Shown here in pieces: positions 39,308-48,240 of a stretch of DNA of 64,000 nucleotides. The notes below the pieces were generated by a model. It saw nothing but the letters and a program-made list of their open reading frames with translations. It did not search any database and was not told the DNA's origin. Where the stretch lies: the NCBI GenBank assembly GCA_028824555.1, contig JAPPDJ010000172.1:1-64000 (forward strand), written 5' to 3'. The DNA is from Gammaproteobacteria bacterium. GTDB taxonomy: Bacteria > Pseudomonadota > Gammaproteobacteria > Pseudomonadales > Azotimanducaceae. Position 1 is the first letter of the stretch. Each line of letters starts with the position of its first letter. The position numbers and the translations under genes are program-made.

Positions 39308-40348
39308 TCAACGTGTTACTGCGTTTTGTTCCATGCGTGGGGAAGCCCCTTGCGCGCCCCCGCTCGGAGGGCGGAAGTGGCAGGCGCTGAACCGGCCCGC
39401 TTCCGTCTCCTCTAGCGGCGGCGGCTGGCCGCAGCGCTCGAATGCGTGCGGGCAGCGCGGCGCAAAGGCGCAGCCTTCGGGCAAGGCTGCGAGATCGGGT
39501 GGCTGGCCCGGAATGGTGGCGAGTCGGCGAGAACCCTCGACATCGCCATCGAGCGTGGGGATAGACGCCATCAAGCCTGCGGTGTAGGGATGCCTCGGAT
39601 CGGCATAGAGCGCCCGTGCGGTGGCAGTCTCCACCACGCGTCCGGCATACATCACCGCTACCCGATCCGCATACCGCGCCACCACCCCAAGATCGTGCGT
39701 GATGAGGATGAGCGCCGAGTTGGCCTCCCGCGTGAGTTCCTTGAGGAGCGCGAGGATCTGCGCCTGCACCGTCACATCCAAGGCCGTCGTCGGCTCGTCG
39801 GCGATGATGAGGCGCGGGCGGCAGGCGAGGGCCATGGCGATCATCGCCCGCTGTCGCATCCCGCCGGAGAAATGGTGCGGATAGTCCTTGAGCCGTCCGC
39901 TGGCGTCGGGAATCCGCACCCGCCGCAAAAGCTCCGCAGCGCGTTCATAGGCCTGCTTCCAGACCGACCCGCGATGCAGGCGAATCGGTTCCCCCACCTG
40001 CTTGCCGATGGTGAGCACGGGATTCAGCGACGACATGGGTTCCTGGAAGATCATGGCGATGCGGTCGCCGCGGATGGCGCGCATGGTCGCCTCGTCGTGG
40101 CGCAGCAAGTCCTCGCCATCGAAAAGGATGCGCCCGCCGTCGATGCTCCCCGCGGTGTCAATCAGCCGCAGGATGGAAAGCGCGGTCACGCTTTTGCCGG
40201 AACCGCTTTCGCCAACGATCGCCAGTGTCTCGCCGGACTCCACATGCAGCGAAACCCGGTCCACGGCGCGCACGAGTCCCCGATCGGTGCGAAAGGACAC
40301 GGAGAGGTCCTGCACGTCCAGCAGGGGAGCGCTGCCTGCGGCTGTCAC
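39308..40348 (-). CDS. Oligo/dipeptide ABC transporter ATP-binding protein (OppD/DppD-like)
   Basis: [67 protein letters not shown] start overlaps upstream stop. Confidence 0.94.
   Translation of the reverse strand: MTAAGSAPLLDVQDLSVSFRTDRGLVRAVDRVSLHVESGETLAIVGESGSGKSVTALSILRLIDTAGSIDGGRILFDGEDLLRHDEATMRAIRGDRIAMIFQEPMSSLNPVLTIGKQVGEPIRLHRGSVWKQAYERAAELLRRVRIPDASGRLKDYPHHFSGGMRQRAMIAMALACRPRLIIADEPTTALDVTVQAQILALLKELTREANSALILITHDLGVVARYADRVAVMYAGRVVETATARALYADPRHPYTAGLMASIPTLDGDVEGSRRLATIPGQPPDLAALPEGCAFAPRCPHAFERCGQPPPLEETEAGRFSACHFRPPSGGAQGASPRMEQNAVTR
39331..39372 (-). repeat. Probable diverged coding repeat family E, fourth copy, at the OppD-like C-terminus
   Basis: Minus strand cctccgagcgggggcgcgcaaggggcttccccacgcatgg aligns to cctcagcgcgggggagcgcgaggggcctcccctcgcaagag (32/39 by eye over 13 codons); encodes [11 protein letters not shown]. 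Confidence 0.55.
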
Positions 40349-42021
40349 TCGAACCCCATTTCGCGCTTCATTTCGTGGTCGATCCAGATGCGTGCGTAGA
40401 TCGGTCCCGGCCGCACGGCGCCGGCGCGAAGCTCGCCGCCGTAGTTCTTCACCCACGGCCACCAAGCGATGTAGTTGTAGTTGGTCGGCAGCCAGATGGA
40501 CGGCGCCTCTTCGAGCAGCTTCAAGGTCAAAGCCCGCGTCTGTTCAATGCGCGAGGCTTCGTCGCGGGTCTGCATCAGCCGGTCGATGGCGGCGTCGAAA
40601 TCGGCATCCGCGTAGAGTGCGGGATTCCACTTGTGGCCGCGGATGAACTTGCGGATCGACGTGGTCGGGTTGGTGTGCCCGTTGTTCATGAAATAGCCGG
40701 GGCCGTGGGTCAGCGTCGTCATGCGCGACAGGAACGAGGCGTATTCCATCGGCTCGATTTCCATGCGCACGCCGACCTTGGCGAGGTAGTCGTCGAGCAG
40801 CGGAATCAGGTCCATGTTGGCTGGCGAGCAAGTGCATACCTGCACCTTGAAGGAGAAGCCCTCGGGCACGCCAGCCTCGTCGAGGAGTTCCCGGGCGCGC
40901 TCAGGGCGATACTCGAATAGCTCCTGCACCGACTCGGGCATCTCCTCCAGGGGCTGGAAGTAGCCGCCGAATTCGGGATGCTGCGGATAGGCCATCAGTT
41001 CCGCGTGGCCGCCGTAGAACAGATCCACGATTTCCCGCTGGTTTACGGCCATGTTCAGCGCCCGGCGCACGCGAATGTCGTCGAACGGCGGGCGATCCAT
41101 GCGCAAGGCGACGAAGTTGCCGGTGGTCGCGAGCCAGCGCGCCCACTTGAGTTCCGGCGTCGTCTCCTTGAGGTGGTCCACGGCGATCCAGCGGATGGAC
41201 TCGAGAATGTCGATCTTGGCGGTGCGGATGGCGGTTAGGAAAGTGGCCTCATCCTTGATGATGCGATACTTCACCTCGTCCACGAACGGGATGGGGTACC
41301 GCTCCTCGCCGATGGGTTCCGCGTCCCAGTACTCCGGGTTCTTCGAGTAGTGCTGGACGTGGCCCTGTACATAGTTGGTGAGGGTGAAGGGGCCGGTCCC
41401 CACCACGTTGCGCCAGTCTTTGGCGTTGACGTCCGCGAGTTCTCGCGGCGAGATGGACGACTGATAGCCGTAGCCGAACCGGTAGGGCCATTCGGCGTTG
41501 TACTGGTTGAAGTGGAACACCACCGTGTAGTCGTCCCGCGCTTCCACGGAGTCGATGTAACCCCAGTAATCCGCCTGTGCCTTTTTCGGGCTGTTGTCCA
41601 CCAGGTTGAAGGTGAACACCACATCGTGCGCCGTGAGGTCGCGCGGCTCCATCATCCCCGGCTTGCCGGTGAATCGGGCACCGCGCCGCAGATTCACCAC
41701 TAGGGTGCGGTCGTCTTCCCAGCCCCAGCTCTCGGCCAGTTCCCCGCGCAATACCTCGGTGGGGAGATAAGCCTCGGCGTGGAAGGTGTAATGGCCGCCC
41801 TTGCGGATGCTCTTTTCGAGATTGCCGGAGAAGAGCTGCTCGCGGATCATTCCGTAGTCGTGGTTGGCCTTCCACGTCCAGTCGATGGGGTCCCAAGACA
41901 GCGCCGACAGGGTGACAACCACCGTCCCGACGTTGAGCGTGCCGCCATACTGTGGCGTCTCGGCAACGCTTGCCGGCGCAAGCGCCATCAGAAAGGCGAA
42001 CGCGACCCCACGAGCCCTCAT
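40345..42021 (-). CDS. Peptide/nickel ABC transporter substrate-binding protein (SBP family 5)
   Basis: Signal peptide; ETPQYGGTLNVG..WGWEDDRTLVVNLRRGARFTGKPG..LTAHDVVFTFNLV..VRRALNMAVNQREIVDL. Confidence 0.92.
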   Translation of the reverse strand: MRARGVAFAFLMALAPASVAETPQYGGTLNVGTVVVTLSALSWDPIDWTWKANHDYGMIREQLFSGNLEKSIRKGGHYTFHAEAYLPTEVLRGELAESWGWEDDRTLVVNLRRGARFTGKPGMMEPRDLTAHDVVFTFNLVDNSPKKAQADYWGYIDSVEARDDYTVVFHFNQYNAEWPYRFGYGYQSSISPRELADVNAKDWRNVVGTGPFTLTNYVQGHVQHYSKNPEYWDAEPIGEERYPIPFVDEVKYRIIKDEATFLTAIRTAKIDILESIRWIAVDHLKETTPELKWARWLATTGNFVALRMDRPPFDDIRVRRALNMAVNQREIVDLFYGGHAELMAYPQHPEFGGYFQPLEEMPESVQELFEYRPERARELLDEAGVPEGFSFKVQVCTCSPANMDLIPLLDDYLAKVGVRMEIEPMEYASFLSRMTTLTHGPGYFMNNGHTNPTTSIRKFIRGHKWNPALYADADFDAAIDRLMQTRDEASRIEQTRALTLKLLEEAPSIWLPTNYNYIAWWPWVKNYGGELRAGAVRPGPIYARIWIDHEMKREMGFE

Positions 42022-42923
42022 CGACTGCCCCTCATGCGCGGGTCGAGCAAGTCCCGCAACGCATCGCCATAGACGTTGATGGCGTAGACGACGATGGTCA
42101 GGCAAAGCCCTGGCGCCAGCGCCAGCCAAGGGCCGAGGTACATGTATGTTCGTCCGGTGCCGCTCAGCATCGCGCCCCAGGTCGGCTCCGGCGGCGGTAC
42201 GCCAAGGCCCAGAAACGACAGCCCAGCCTCGGTCAGAATCACCGCGCCAATGCGTGTGGTGAACAGCACAATCAGCACCGGCATCACGTTCGGCACGATG
42301 TGACGCGCAAGGATGTGCAGCGTGCGGGCACCGATGGACTGCGCCGCGTGCGTGTACATGCTTTCCTTTACCGTCACTACGGCGCCGCGCACGATGCGCG
42401 AGCCGGCGATGCCGTAGAGGAGGCCCAGCACGATCACGATTTGCGGTATCCCGGGCCCCACCACCGAGATGATGACGATCAGCAGCACGAGGTCGGGGAA
42501 CGTCATCCACGCATCGACGCCGCGTTGCAGGATCATGTCGGTCTTGCCGCCGAGATAGCCCGACAGCACGCCGATCACGAGCGACACCAACGTGCCGATG
42601 CCGGCAGCCAGAAAGCTCACGATCATGGAGAGCTTGGCGCCGATGAGAATTCGCGAGAGCACGTCGCGGCCAAGGTGGTCGGTGCCGAGGGGATGCGCCA
42701 GCGACGGCGCTTCAAGCCGCACCTCGAGATTAGTCTCGTTCATGCCATAGGGCGCGAGGAAGTCGGCAAAGATGCCGCAGAACAGGAACACGAGGAAGAT
42801 CGCCCCGCCGGCGGCGCCGAGCGGTTTCTCGCGCACCAACCGCCGCACGAACGCAAACAGCCGGCCTACAGCGCCTTGGGGCACCAAGGGCTGCGGCACG
42901 GGGCTCAGCACGGCTTCGGTCAC
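42018..42923 (-). CDS. Peptide ABC transporter permease (OppC/DppC-like)
   Basis: HPLGTDHLGRDVLSRILIGAKLSMIVSF..MSGTGRTYMYLGPWLALAPGLCLTIVVYAINVYGDALRDLLDPRMRG. Confidence 0.94.
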   Translation of the reverse strand: MTEAVLSPVPQPLVPQGAVGRLFAFVRRLVREKPLGAAGGAIFLVFLFCGIFADFLAPYGMNETNLEVRLEAPSLAHPLGTDHLGRDVLSRILIGAKLSMIVSFLAAGIGTLVSLVIGVLSGYLGGKTDMILQRGVDAWMTFPDLVLLIVIISVVGPGIPQIVIVLGLLYGIAGSRIVRGAVVTVKESMYTHAAQSIGARTLHILARHIVPNVMPVLIVLFTTRIGAVILTEAGLSFLGLGVPPPEPTWGAMLSGTGRTYMYLGPWLALAPGLCLTIVVYAINVYGDALRDLLDPRMRGSR

Positions 42924-43870
42924 TCGTGACGCACCTTGGGATCGAGCCAGCCGTAGCTCACGTCCACCAAGAGGTTGATGAGCAGCACGCCCACGCCGAC
43001 GACAAGAAAAACGCCCGATATCACCGGATAGTCGCGCTGGAACACGGCTTCGAGCAAGAGCAGCCCCACCCCGGGCACCACGAAAATCTGCTCGAAAATC
43101 ACCGCGCCGCCGATCAGAAGCGGCGCTTGCAGCCCGATCAGGGTCACCACCGGGATCAGTCCGTTGCGCAAAGCATGGCGGGCTATGAGCAGCCATTCGC
43201 CGACACCCTTCGCCCGCGCCGTGCGGATGTAGTCCTGGCGCAACACCTCCAGCATCATCGTCCGTGTCATGCGCATGGTGACGGCCGACATGGAGAGCCC
43301 GAGCAGAATGGCCGGCACGATCATGTGCGCGAGATTGGCGAGCGGATCGGTGAAGAACGGCGTGTACTCAAGCTCCGGCGCCCAGCGCCACCACACGGAC
43401 GGAAACACCATCACCAGCGTACCGAGCCAGAACCCCGGCACGGCCAGCATCAGGAGCGAAAACGAGCGCGCGATGTAGTCCCCGGCGGTGTCCTGTCGAA
43501 TCGCGGAATAGACGCCAATGGGCAAGGCCACGGTGAGCGCGACAATCAATGAGAGGAAGCCGAGCTCGAAGGTGATGGGCAACGTCGCCTTGAGCTGTTC
43601 GGTAACCGGCACGTTCTGCCACAGCGACGTGCCAAGATCGCCCGTGAGCACGCCGCCAATCCAGCGGAAATACTGCACATACACCGGCTGGTCCAGCCCC
43701 AGAGCCGCCTCGATGCGGGCGCGATCCTGCCCCGTGGTGATGTCGTTCTGCGCCAGCATGAGGTCGATGACGTCGCCCGGAATGAGGCGCATCGAGATGA
43801 AGACGATGAGGCTCGCAAAGAACAGCGTCGGCACCAGCGCCAACAGGCGGCGAGCGAGATAGGCGTACAC
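42920..43870 (-). CDS. Peptide ABC transporter permease (OppB/DppB-like)
   Basis: YLARRLLALVPTLFFASLIVFISMRLIPGDVIDLM..RTMMLEVLRQDYIRTARAKGVGEWLLIARHALRNGLIPVVTL. Confidence 0.94.
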   Translation of the reverse strand: MYAYLARRLLALVPTLFFASLIVFISMRLIPGDVIDLMLAQNDITTGQDRARIEAALGLDQPVYVQYFRWIGGVLTGDLGTSLWQNVPVTEQLKATLPITFELGFLSLIVALTVALPIGVYSAIRQDTAGDYIARSFSLLMLAVPGFWLGTLVMVFPSVWWRWAPELEYTPFFTDPLANLAHMIVPAILLGLSMSAVTMRMTRTMMLEVLRQDYIRTARAKGVGEWLLIARHALRNGLIPVVTLIGLQAPLLIGGAVIFEQIFVVPGVGLLLLEAVFQRDYPVISGVFLVVGVGVLLINLLVDVSYGWLDPKVRHE

Positions 43871-43925
43871 GCGCGTCCTAGCGGACGCGTCGGCAGTTGC
43901 CTTCGGCAACTGCTGCGCGCTGTTG
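43871..43925. repeat. Dispersed repeat family B, copy, with two tight hairpins
   Basis: GCGTCC-tagc-GGACGC and GCAGTTGCC-ttc-GGCAACTGC (43893-43913; cUUCGg-type loop). Confidence 0.6.
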
Positions 43926-43994
43926 GTTGTCGGAATGCCAGGCCCCGACCTCGATCCGGATCACGACGTCACCTGTCGGACAAAGATTGAGGGG

Positions 43995-45536
43995 TCATTC
44001 GTCATGCATCAAGCGGCGCAGCCAAGGCGCCACCAGCATCACGGCAATGCCGATGCCGACGCCGGCCCAGCCAAGGGTGTTGAACACGTCCGCATACACC
44101 GGCAAGGACGCCGCCGGGTCCACCGCGGTCCCCGGCGATCCCTCCACCGAAGCGCTGCCGGCGATGATTCCGGCGATGTAGGAAGCGCCGGCACTCGACA
44201 GGAACCACACGCCCATCATCACGCCGAGTACCTCCTTGACGGTGAGTCGCGTCACCATCGAGAGGCCAACGGGCGAAAGACACAGCTCGCCGGTGGTGTG
44301 CAGCAGGTACGCGAGGGCAAGCCAGATGAGCGCCACCTGCCCCATGCCGTCGGCGAAGCTCGCGCCGACCACCAGCACCAGGAAGCCGAGTCCCGCCTGC
44401 AGCACGCCGAGGCCAAACTTCATCGGCGTGCTCGGCTCCAGCCCCCGCCGCGAAAGCAGCCGCCAAAGCACCGCGAACCCCGGCGCCAGCAGGATGATGA
44501 AGGCGGGGTTCATGAATCCCATCTGCGACGCCTGCAGCGACACCCCCGCCACGTCCCGGTCCACGTTGCGGTCGGTGAACAGCGTCATCGACGTGCCGGC
44601 CTGCTCGAACAGCGTCCAGAACACCACCGAAACACCCGTCAGCAGAATCACCACCAACAGCCGATGCTGTTCCTCGCGCGTGCATTTCGACAGCGCATAG
44701 ATGGTCACGCCCCCGACGGCAGCGACCGCGACCAAGGCCAGCAAGCCACCCACCACCGCCTGCATCTGCACCAGATACCAAACCACCACGACGCCGACGA
44801 CACCGCCGCCGTAGATGATTGCCTCGCGCGGCAGCCCCATGACCCGCTCCCGGAGCAACTCTGGTCTCGCCGGTTCGCCGGCACCGAGAAAATGCCTCTG
44901 CCCACGCAGAAACGTGAATAGCCCCGCCAACATGCCGATGCCGGCCAGGCCAAAGCCATAACGCCAGCCATAGGCCTCGCCCAGCCAGCCGCACAGCAGC
45001 ATCGCCGTGAGCGCACCGAGATTGATGCCCATGTAGAAGATCGTGAAGCCCTGATCCCGCCTGGGGTCGTGCTCTTCATAGAGCTGCCCGACGATGGTGG
45101 AGATGCTGGGCTTCAGAAACCCAACTCCCACGACGATGAACGCCAACGCCAGAAACATGATCTGCACGGCGCCGTCGTCGCGCACCACCACGCCATCCAC
45201 TACCGTCGCCGGATCGCCCTCGAAGGCCATCAGCAAGTGGCCGCAGCAAAGCAGCACCGCCCCAAACGTGACGGCACGACGAAAGCCCAGGTACCGGTCG
45301 GCGATGAAGCCCCCAAGCACCGGCATCAGATACACCATCGAGCCGTAGGCGCCAAAGGTGCCAGCCGACATCCGATCGTCGAACAGGAAATGCTTGGTGA
45401 GATAGAGCACCAGCAGCGCCCGCATCCCGTAGAAGCTGAACCGCTCCCACATCTCGGTGAAGAAGAGCACATACAACCCCCGGGGATGCCCCAACACCCC
45501 CGGCTCCGCCCGTGCGCTCTCCACCGACTCGGTCAA
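43995..45536 (-). CDS. POT family proton-dependent peptide transporter (PTR2/MFS)
   Basis: FFTEMWERFSFYGMRALLVLYLTKHFLF..GFIADRYLGFRRAVTFGAVLL..GFTIFYMGINLGALTAMLLCGWLGE. Confidence 0.93.
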   Translation of the reverse strand: MTESVESARAEPGVLGHPRGLYVLFFTEMWERFSFYGMRALLVLYLTKHFLFDDRMSAGTFGAYGSMVYLMPVLGGFIADRYLGFRRAVTFGAVLLCCGHLLMAFEGDPATVVDGVVVRDDGAVQIMFLALAFIVVGVGFLKPSISTIVGQLYEEHDPRRDQGFTIFYMGINLGALTAMLLCGWLGEAYGWRYGFGLAGIGMLAGLFTFLRGQRHFLGAGEPARPELLRERVMGLPREAIIYGGGVVGVVVVWYLVQMQAVVGGLLALVAVAAVGGVTIYALSKCTREEQHRLLVVILLTGVSVVFWTLFEQAGTSMTLFTDRNVDRDVAGVSLQASQMGFMNPAFIILLAPGFAVLWRLLSRRGLEPSTPMKFGLGVLQAGLGFLVLVVGASFADGMGQVALIWLALAYLLHTTGELCLSPVGLSMVTRLTVKEVLGVMMGVWFLSSAGASYIAGIIAGSASVEGSPGTAVDPAASLPVYADVFNTLGWAGVGIGIAVMLVAPWLRRLMHDE

Positions 45537-45642
45537 TTCCCGCCCCCTCGACGCAAGCTCGTCAGCCTACAACGGAATCACGCCCAATGGGTGCCGCGAT
45601 CTGGCTACCACGCTGTCGGATTTCCGGCCACGGGCGGGGCTC

Positions 45643-45727
45643 CGTAGGGGCGACCCTTGTGGTCGCCCTTGTCGATGGAGCCGAGGCCCTTGGCTGTCCA
45701 AACACGGGCGGGACAACCTCGCCCGTA
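45643..45727. repeat. Inverted repeat family D, copy 3
   Basis: cgtaggggcgacccttgtggtcgccc followed by cgggcgggacaacctcgcccgtacg; left arm identical to 12101-12126. Confidence 0.8.
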
Positions 45728-45872
45728 CGAGAACGCTCGCATCCACTCACAGTTTCGGTAGAAGCTAGCGCCGTTCTACGGTGCAACGTCCTAATGCCGC
45801 CAAACGTGGCATCTCTGGGGCCAGCCTCATCCACAGGGCCGATCCGAGCGAAGGCTGCGGGTTGGGGCTCGG

Positions 45873-46436
45873 TCAGTCGAATGCGGCTTCCACGGCTAGG
45901 CGGAGCGAGGGGATGGCTGCGGAGTGGATGACTTCGCCGCGGTTGAAGGTGGTTTCGCGCTGGTAGGTGATTCCGGCCGGTTCGCTGAAGGCGTGGATGC
46001 GTTCCCGGCCGACGTCGACGATCCAAGCTTCGGGGATGCCGGAGCGGGCGTAGCGGGGGATCTTCCCCCGCCGGTCTTGGCGCAGGCTGCTGTCGGACAC
46101 TTCGATCACGAGCAGGACATCTGGCGGAAGGGGGTGGCGCAGCTTGAACGCAGGTGTTCTTCGCGCGACGACGAGGTCTGGCTGGGGCTCGTTGTACTTG
46201 TCGAGATCGATGGGATTTTGCGCCCGCACATGGTGGTTCGGCAATTGGGTGAAGAGTGCGTGGCTGAGCTGGTCGACGATCCATGCGTGGGACACGCCGA
46301 TGGGCGACATCTCGCGCACTTCGCCGTCCACGAGTTCGAGGCGGGCGTCGTCTGGGAATGCACCCTCGCGGCCAAGGCGCTGGTACTCGGAGACGGTGAG
46401 TCGGCGGCCGATCTTGTACATCGTTGGCTCGGACAT
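45873..46436 (-). CDS. Uma2 family (DUF820) restriction-endonuclease-like protein (second copy)
   Basis: TVSEYQRLGREGAFPDDARLELVDGEVREMSPIGVSHAWIVDQLSHAL..PDLVVARR..DVLLVIEVSDSSLRQDRRGKIPRYARSGIPEAWIVDV. Confidence 0.92.
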   Translation of the reverse strand: MSEPTMYKIGRRLTVSEYQRLGREGAFPDDARLELVDGEVREMSPIGVSHAWIVDQLSHALFTQLPNHHVRAQNPIDLDKYNEPQPDLVVARRTPAFKLRHPLPPDVLLVIEVSDSSLRQDRRGKIPRYARSGIPEAWIVDVGRERIHAFSEPAGITYQRETTFNRGEVIHSAAIPSLRLAVEAAFD

Positions 46437-46558
46437 GGCTGGCTCTGGCTGTTGGTTTGAGTGAGCAGTTTACCGAGCCACTTTTGGGGCGCACAAGCTG
46501 TTGCGGAGCTCTCTAGTCAGGTTTTGCCCTCGCGGAAACGACTACGTTGCGTGCAGGC

Positions 46559-47935
46559 CTACAGAACCGCTTCCTCCCACTCGCCGAGCATGGCGAGCAC
46601 GCGGCGCATCATGTCCTCTACCTCGCTCGTGGTGATGGACAGCGGCGGGGAGATCCAGATCGGCAGGCCGCGGGCCATTCCGGGTTGGCGGGCCGCGCCG
46701 CCGAGGGAGCTGTACATGGCGAGGCCGTGCTTGAGGGCGATGGACTGGAAGAGCTTCTGGGCGTCGACGCTGCGGTCGAAGAAGGTCATGGTTTCCTTGT
46801 CGGCGACGAGTTCGAGCACCATCATGAGGCCCCAGCCGCGCACGTCTGCCACGGTGGGATGGGCAAGGAGTTCGTCCTTGTAGGAGAAGACGCGCTCGCT
46901 CTGGCGATTGCAGTTGTCGATCAGGTTCTCGTCACGGATCACACCGATGAGCTCGCATCCTGCGGCGCAGCCGAGGGGGTGGCCGCCGAAGGTGTAGCCG
47001 TGGACGAACGGGGTGCCTTCCTCGAACGGCGCGTTGATGCGGCTCGACACCGAAACCGCGCCGAACGGCACGTAGCAGCTTGAGATGCCCTTCGCCATCG
47101 CCATGATGTCGGCGTCGATGCTGAAGTGCTCCATGCCGAACCACTTGCCGGTGCGGCCGAATCCGGTGACGACTTCGTCGGCGATGAGCAGGACGTCGTA
47201 GTGGTCGCAGATTTCGCGGATCCGGCGCCAGTAGCTGTCGGGCGGGACGCAGGCGTAGTCCGCGCCGCAGCCGTGGGGCGTGGCGAGGAAAGCCGCGACC
47301 GACTTTGCGCCGGCATAGTGGATGGCGAATTCGAGCGCCTGGGCGCATTCGATGCCCCATTCCTCGCGGCTCATGCCCTCGGGCCGGTCGAAGTCGGAGT
47401 ACTGCCGGATGTGCGGCCACTTCGGCAGCATGGGTTCGAACACGGCCTGCGTGCTCGGGTTGTGCGATACGCCGAGCGTGGCGAGGGTCATGCCGTGGTA
47501 GGAGTCGCGGTGGCTGATGATCTTGTACTTGCCGGGATTGCCAAGCGCCATCTGCGCCTGTCGGGCGAGCTTGATGGCGGTCTCGACGGCTTCCGAGCCG
47601 CCTGAGACGAGGTAGGCATGGTCGAGGTCTGCCGGGGTGACCTCGGCGAGGAGGCTGCAGAACTCGGCCCGCATCGGATCGGCGATGGAGGGGTGGGTGT
47701 AGGTGTAGCGTTCGAGCTGCTTGGCGATGGCCCGCTTCATGCGCGGGTGGTTGTGCGGCAGGTTGACGGCCATCGGTCCGCCGGAGACGTCGAAATAGCG
47801 GTTGCCTTCGCTGTCGAAGATATAGACACCCTCGGCGCGCTCAATGGCGACATCCATGGGGTGATAGGCGAAGACGTGCTCCCAGTCGCCGTCGGGCCGA
47901 AGTGTGTCGGGGAGGTTGTGAAGGGGTTCGGCCAT
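46559..47935 (-). CDS. Class III aminotransferase (PLP-dependent)
   Basis: YIFDSEGNRYFDVSGGPMAVNLPHNHPRM..LVSGGSEAVETAIKLARQ..LLIADEVVTGFGRTGKWFGMEH..AKGISSCYVPFGAV. Confidence 0.94.
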   Translation of the reverse strand: MAEPLHNLPDTLRPDGDWEHVFAYHPMDVAIERAEGVYIFDSEGNRYFDVSGGPMAVNLPHNHPRMKRAIAKQLERYTYTHPSIADPMRAEFCSLLAEVTPADLDHAYLVSGGSEAVETAIKLARQAQMALGNPGKYKIISHRDSYHGMTLATLGVSHNPSTQAVFEPMLPKWPHIRQYSDFDRPEGMSREEWGIECAQALEFAIHYAGAKSVAAFLATPHGCGADYACVPPDSYWRRIREICDHYDVLLIADEVVTGFGRTGKWFGMEHFSIDADIMAMAKGISSCYVPFGAVSVSSRINAPFEEGTPFVHGYTFGGHPLGCAAGCELIGVIRDENLIDNCNRQSERVFSYKDELLAHPTVADVRGWGLMMVLELVADKETMTFFDRSVDAQKLFQSIALKHGLAMYSSLGGAARQPGMARGLPIWISPPLSITTSEVEDMMRRVLAMLGEWEEAVL

Positions 47936-48066
47936 TGGGCGGTCCTACGAAAGGGAGCGGCCATCGTAGCACCGGCGATTCGGTGAGAAGCGGGCCAGCA
48001 GTTCGCGCGATCGAACTGCCGATGTGGCGCTAGCTTAGCTAGGAGCCTGTCGGACTTGGCAATGGG

Positions 48067-48180
48067 CGGCTCTCGGAGGGAAGGCATTCTGCCTTCCCTG
48101 CGCCGTCAGGCGCGCTGTCCGCGTGTGCCGAAAAACGCCTATCGGCGATAGGGAAGGCAGAATGCCTTCCCTCCGAAGAG
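48067..48180. repeat. Dispersed repeat family A, copy 3
   Basis: ggctctcggagggaaggcattctgccttccct ... atagggaaggcagaatgccttccctccgaagagc; left flank cctgtcggacttg.. shared with copy 1. Confidence 0.88.
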
Positions 48181-48189
48181 CGGCTTGTT

Positions 48190-48240
48190 CACGTGCTAGC
48201 GCGAGCTGCTGGGCGTTGTGCTCGCGTTCGCTCGCAGGGT
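48190..48240. repeat. Dispersed repeat family B-like segment forming the 3' end of the sigma-54 regulator gene
   Basis: cacgtgctagcgcgagctgctgggcgttgtgctcgcgttcgctcgcag, similar to the 29.1 kb copy; encodes the regulator's terminal [11 protein letters not shown]. Confidence 0.45.
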
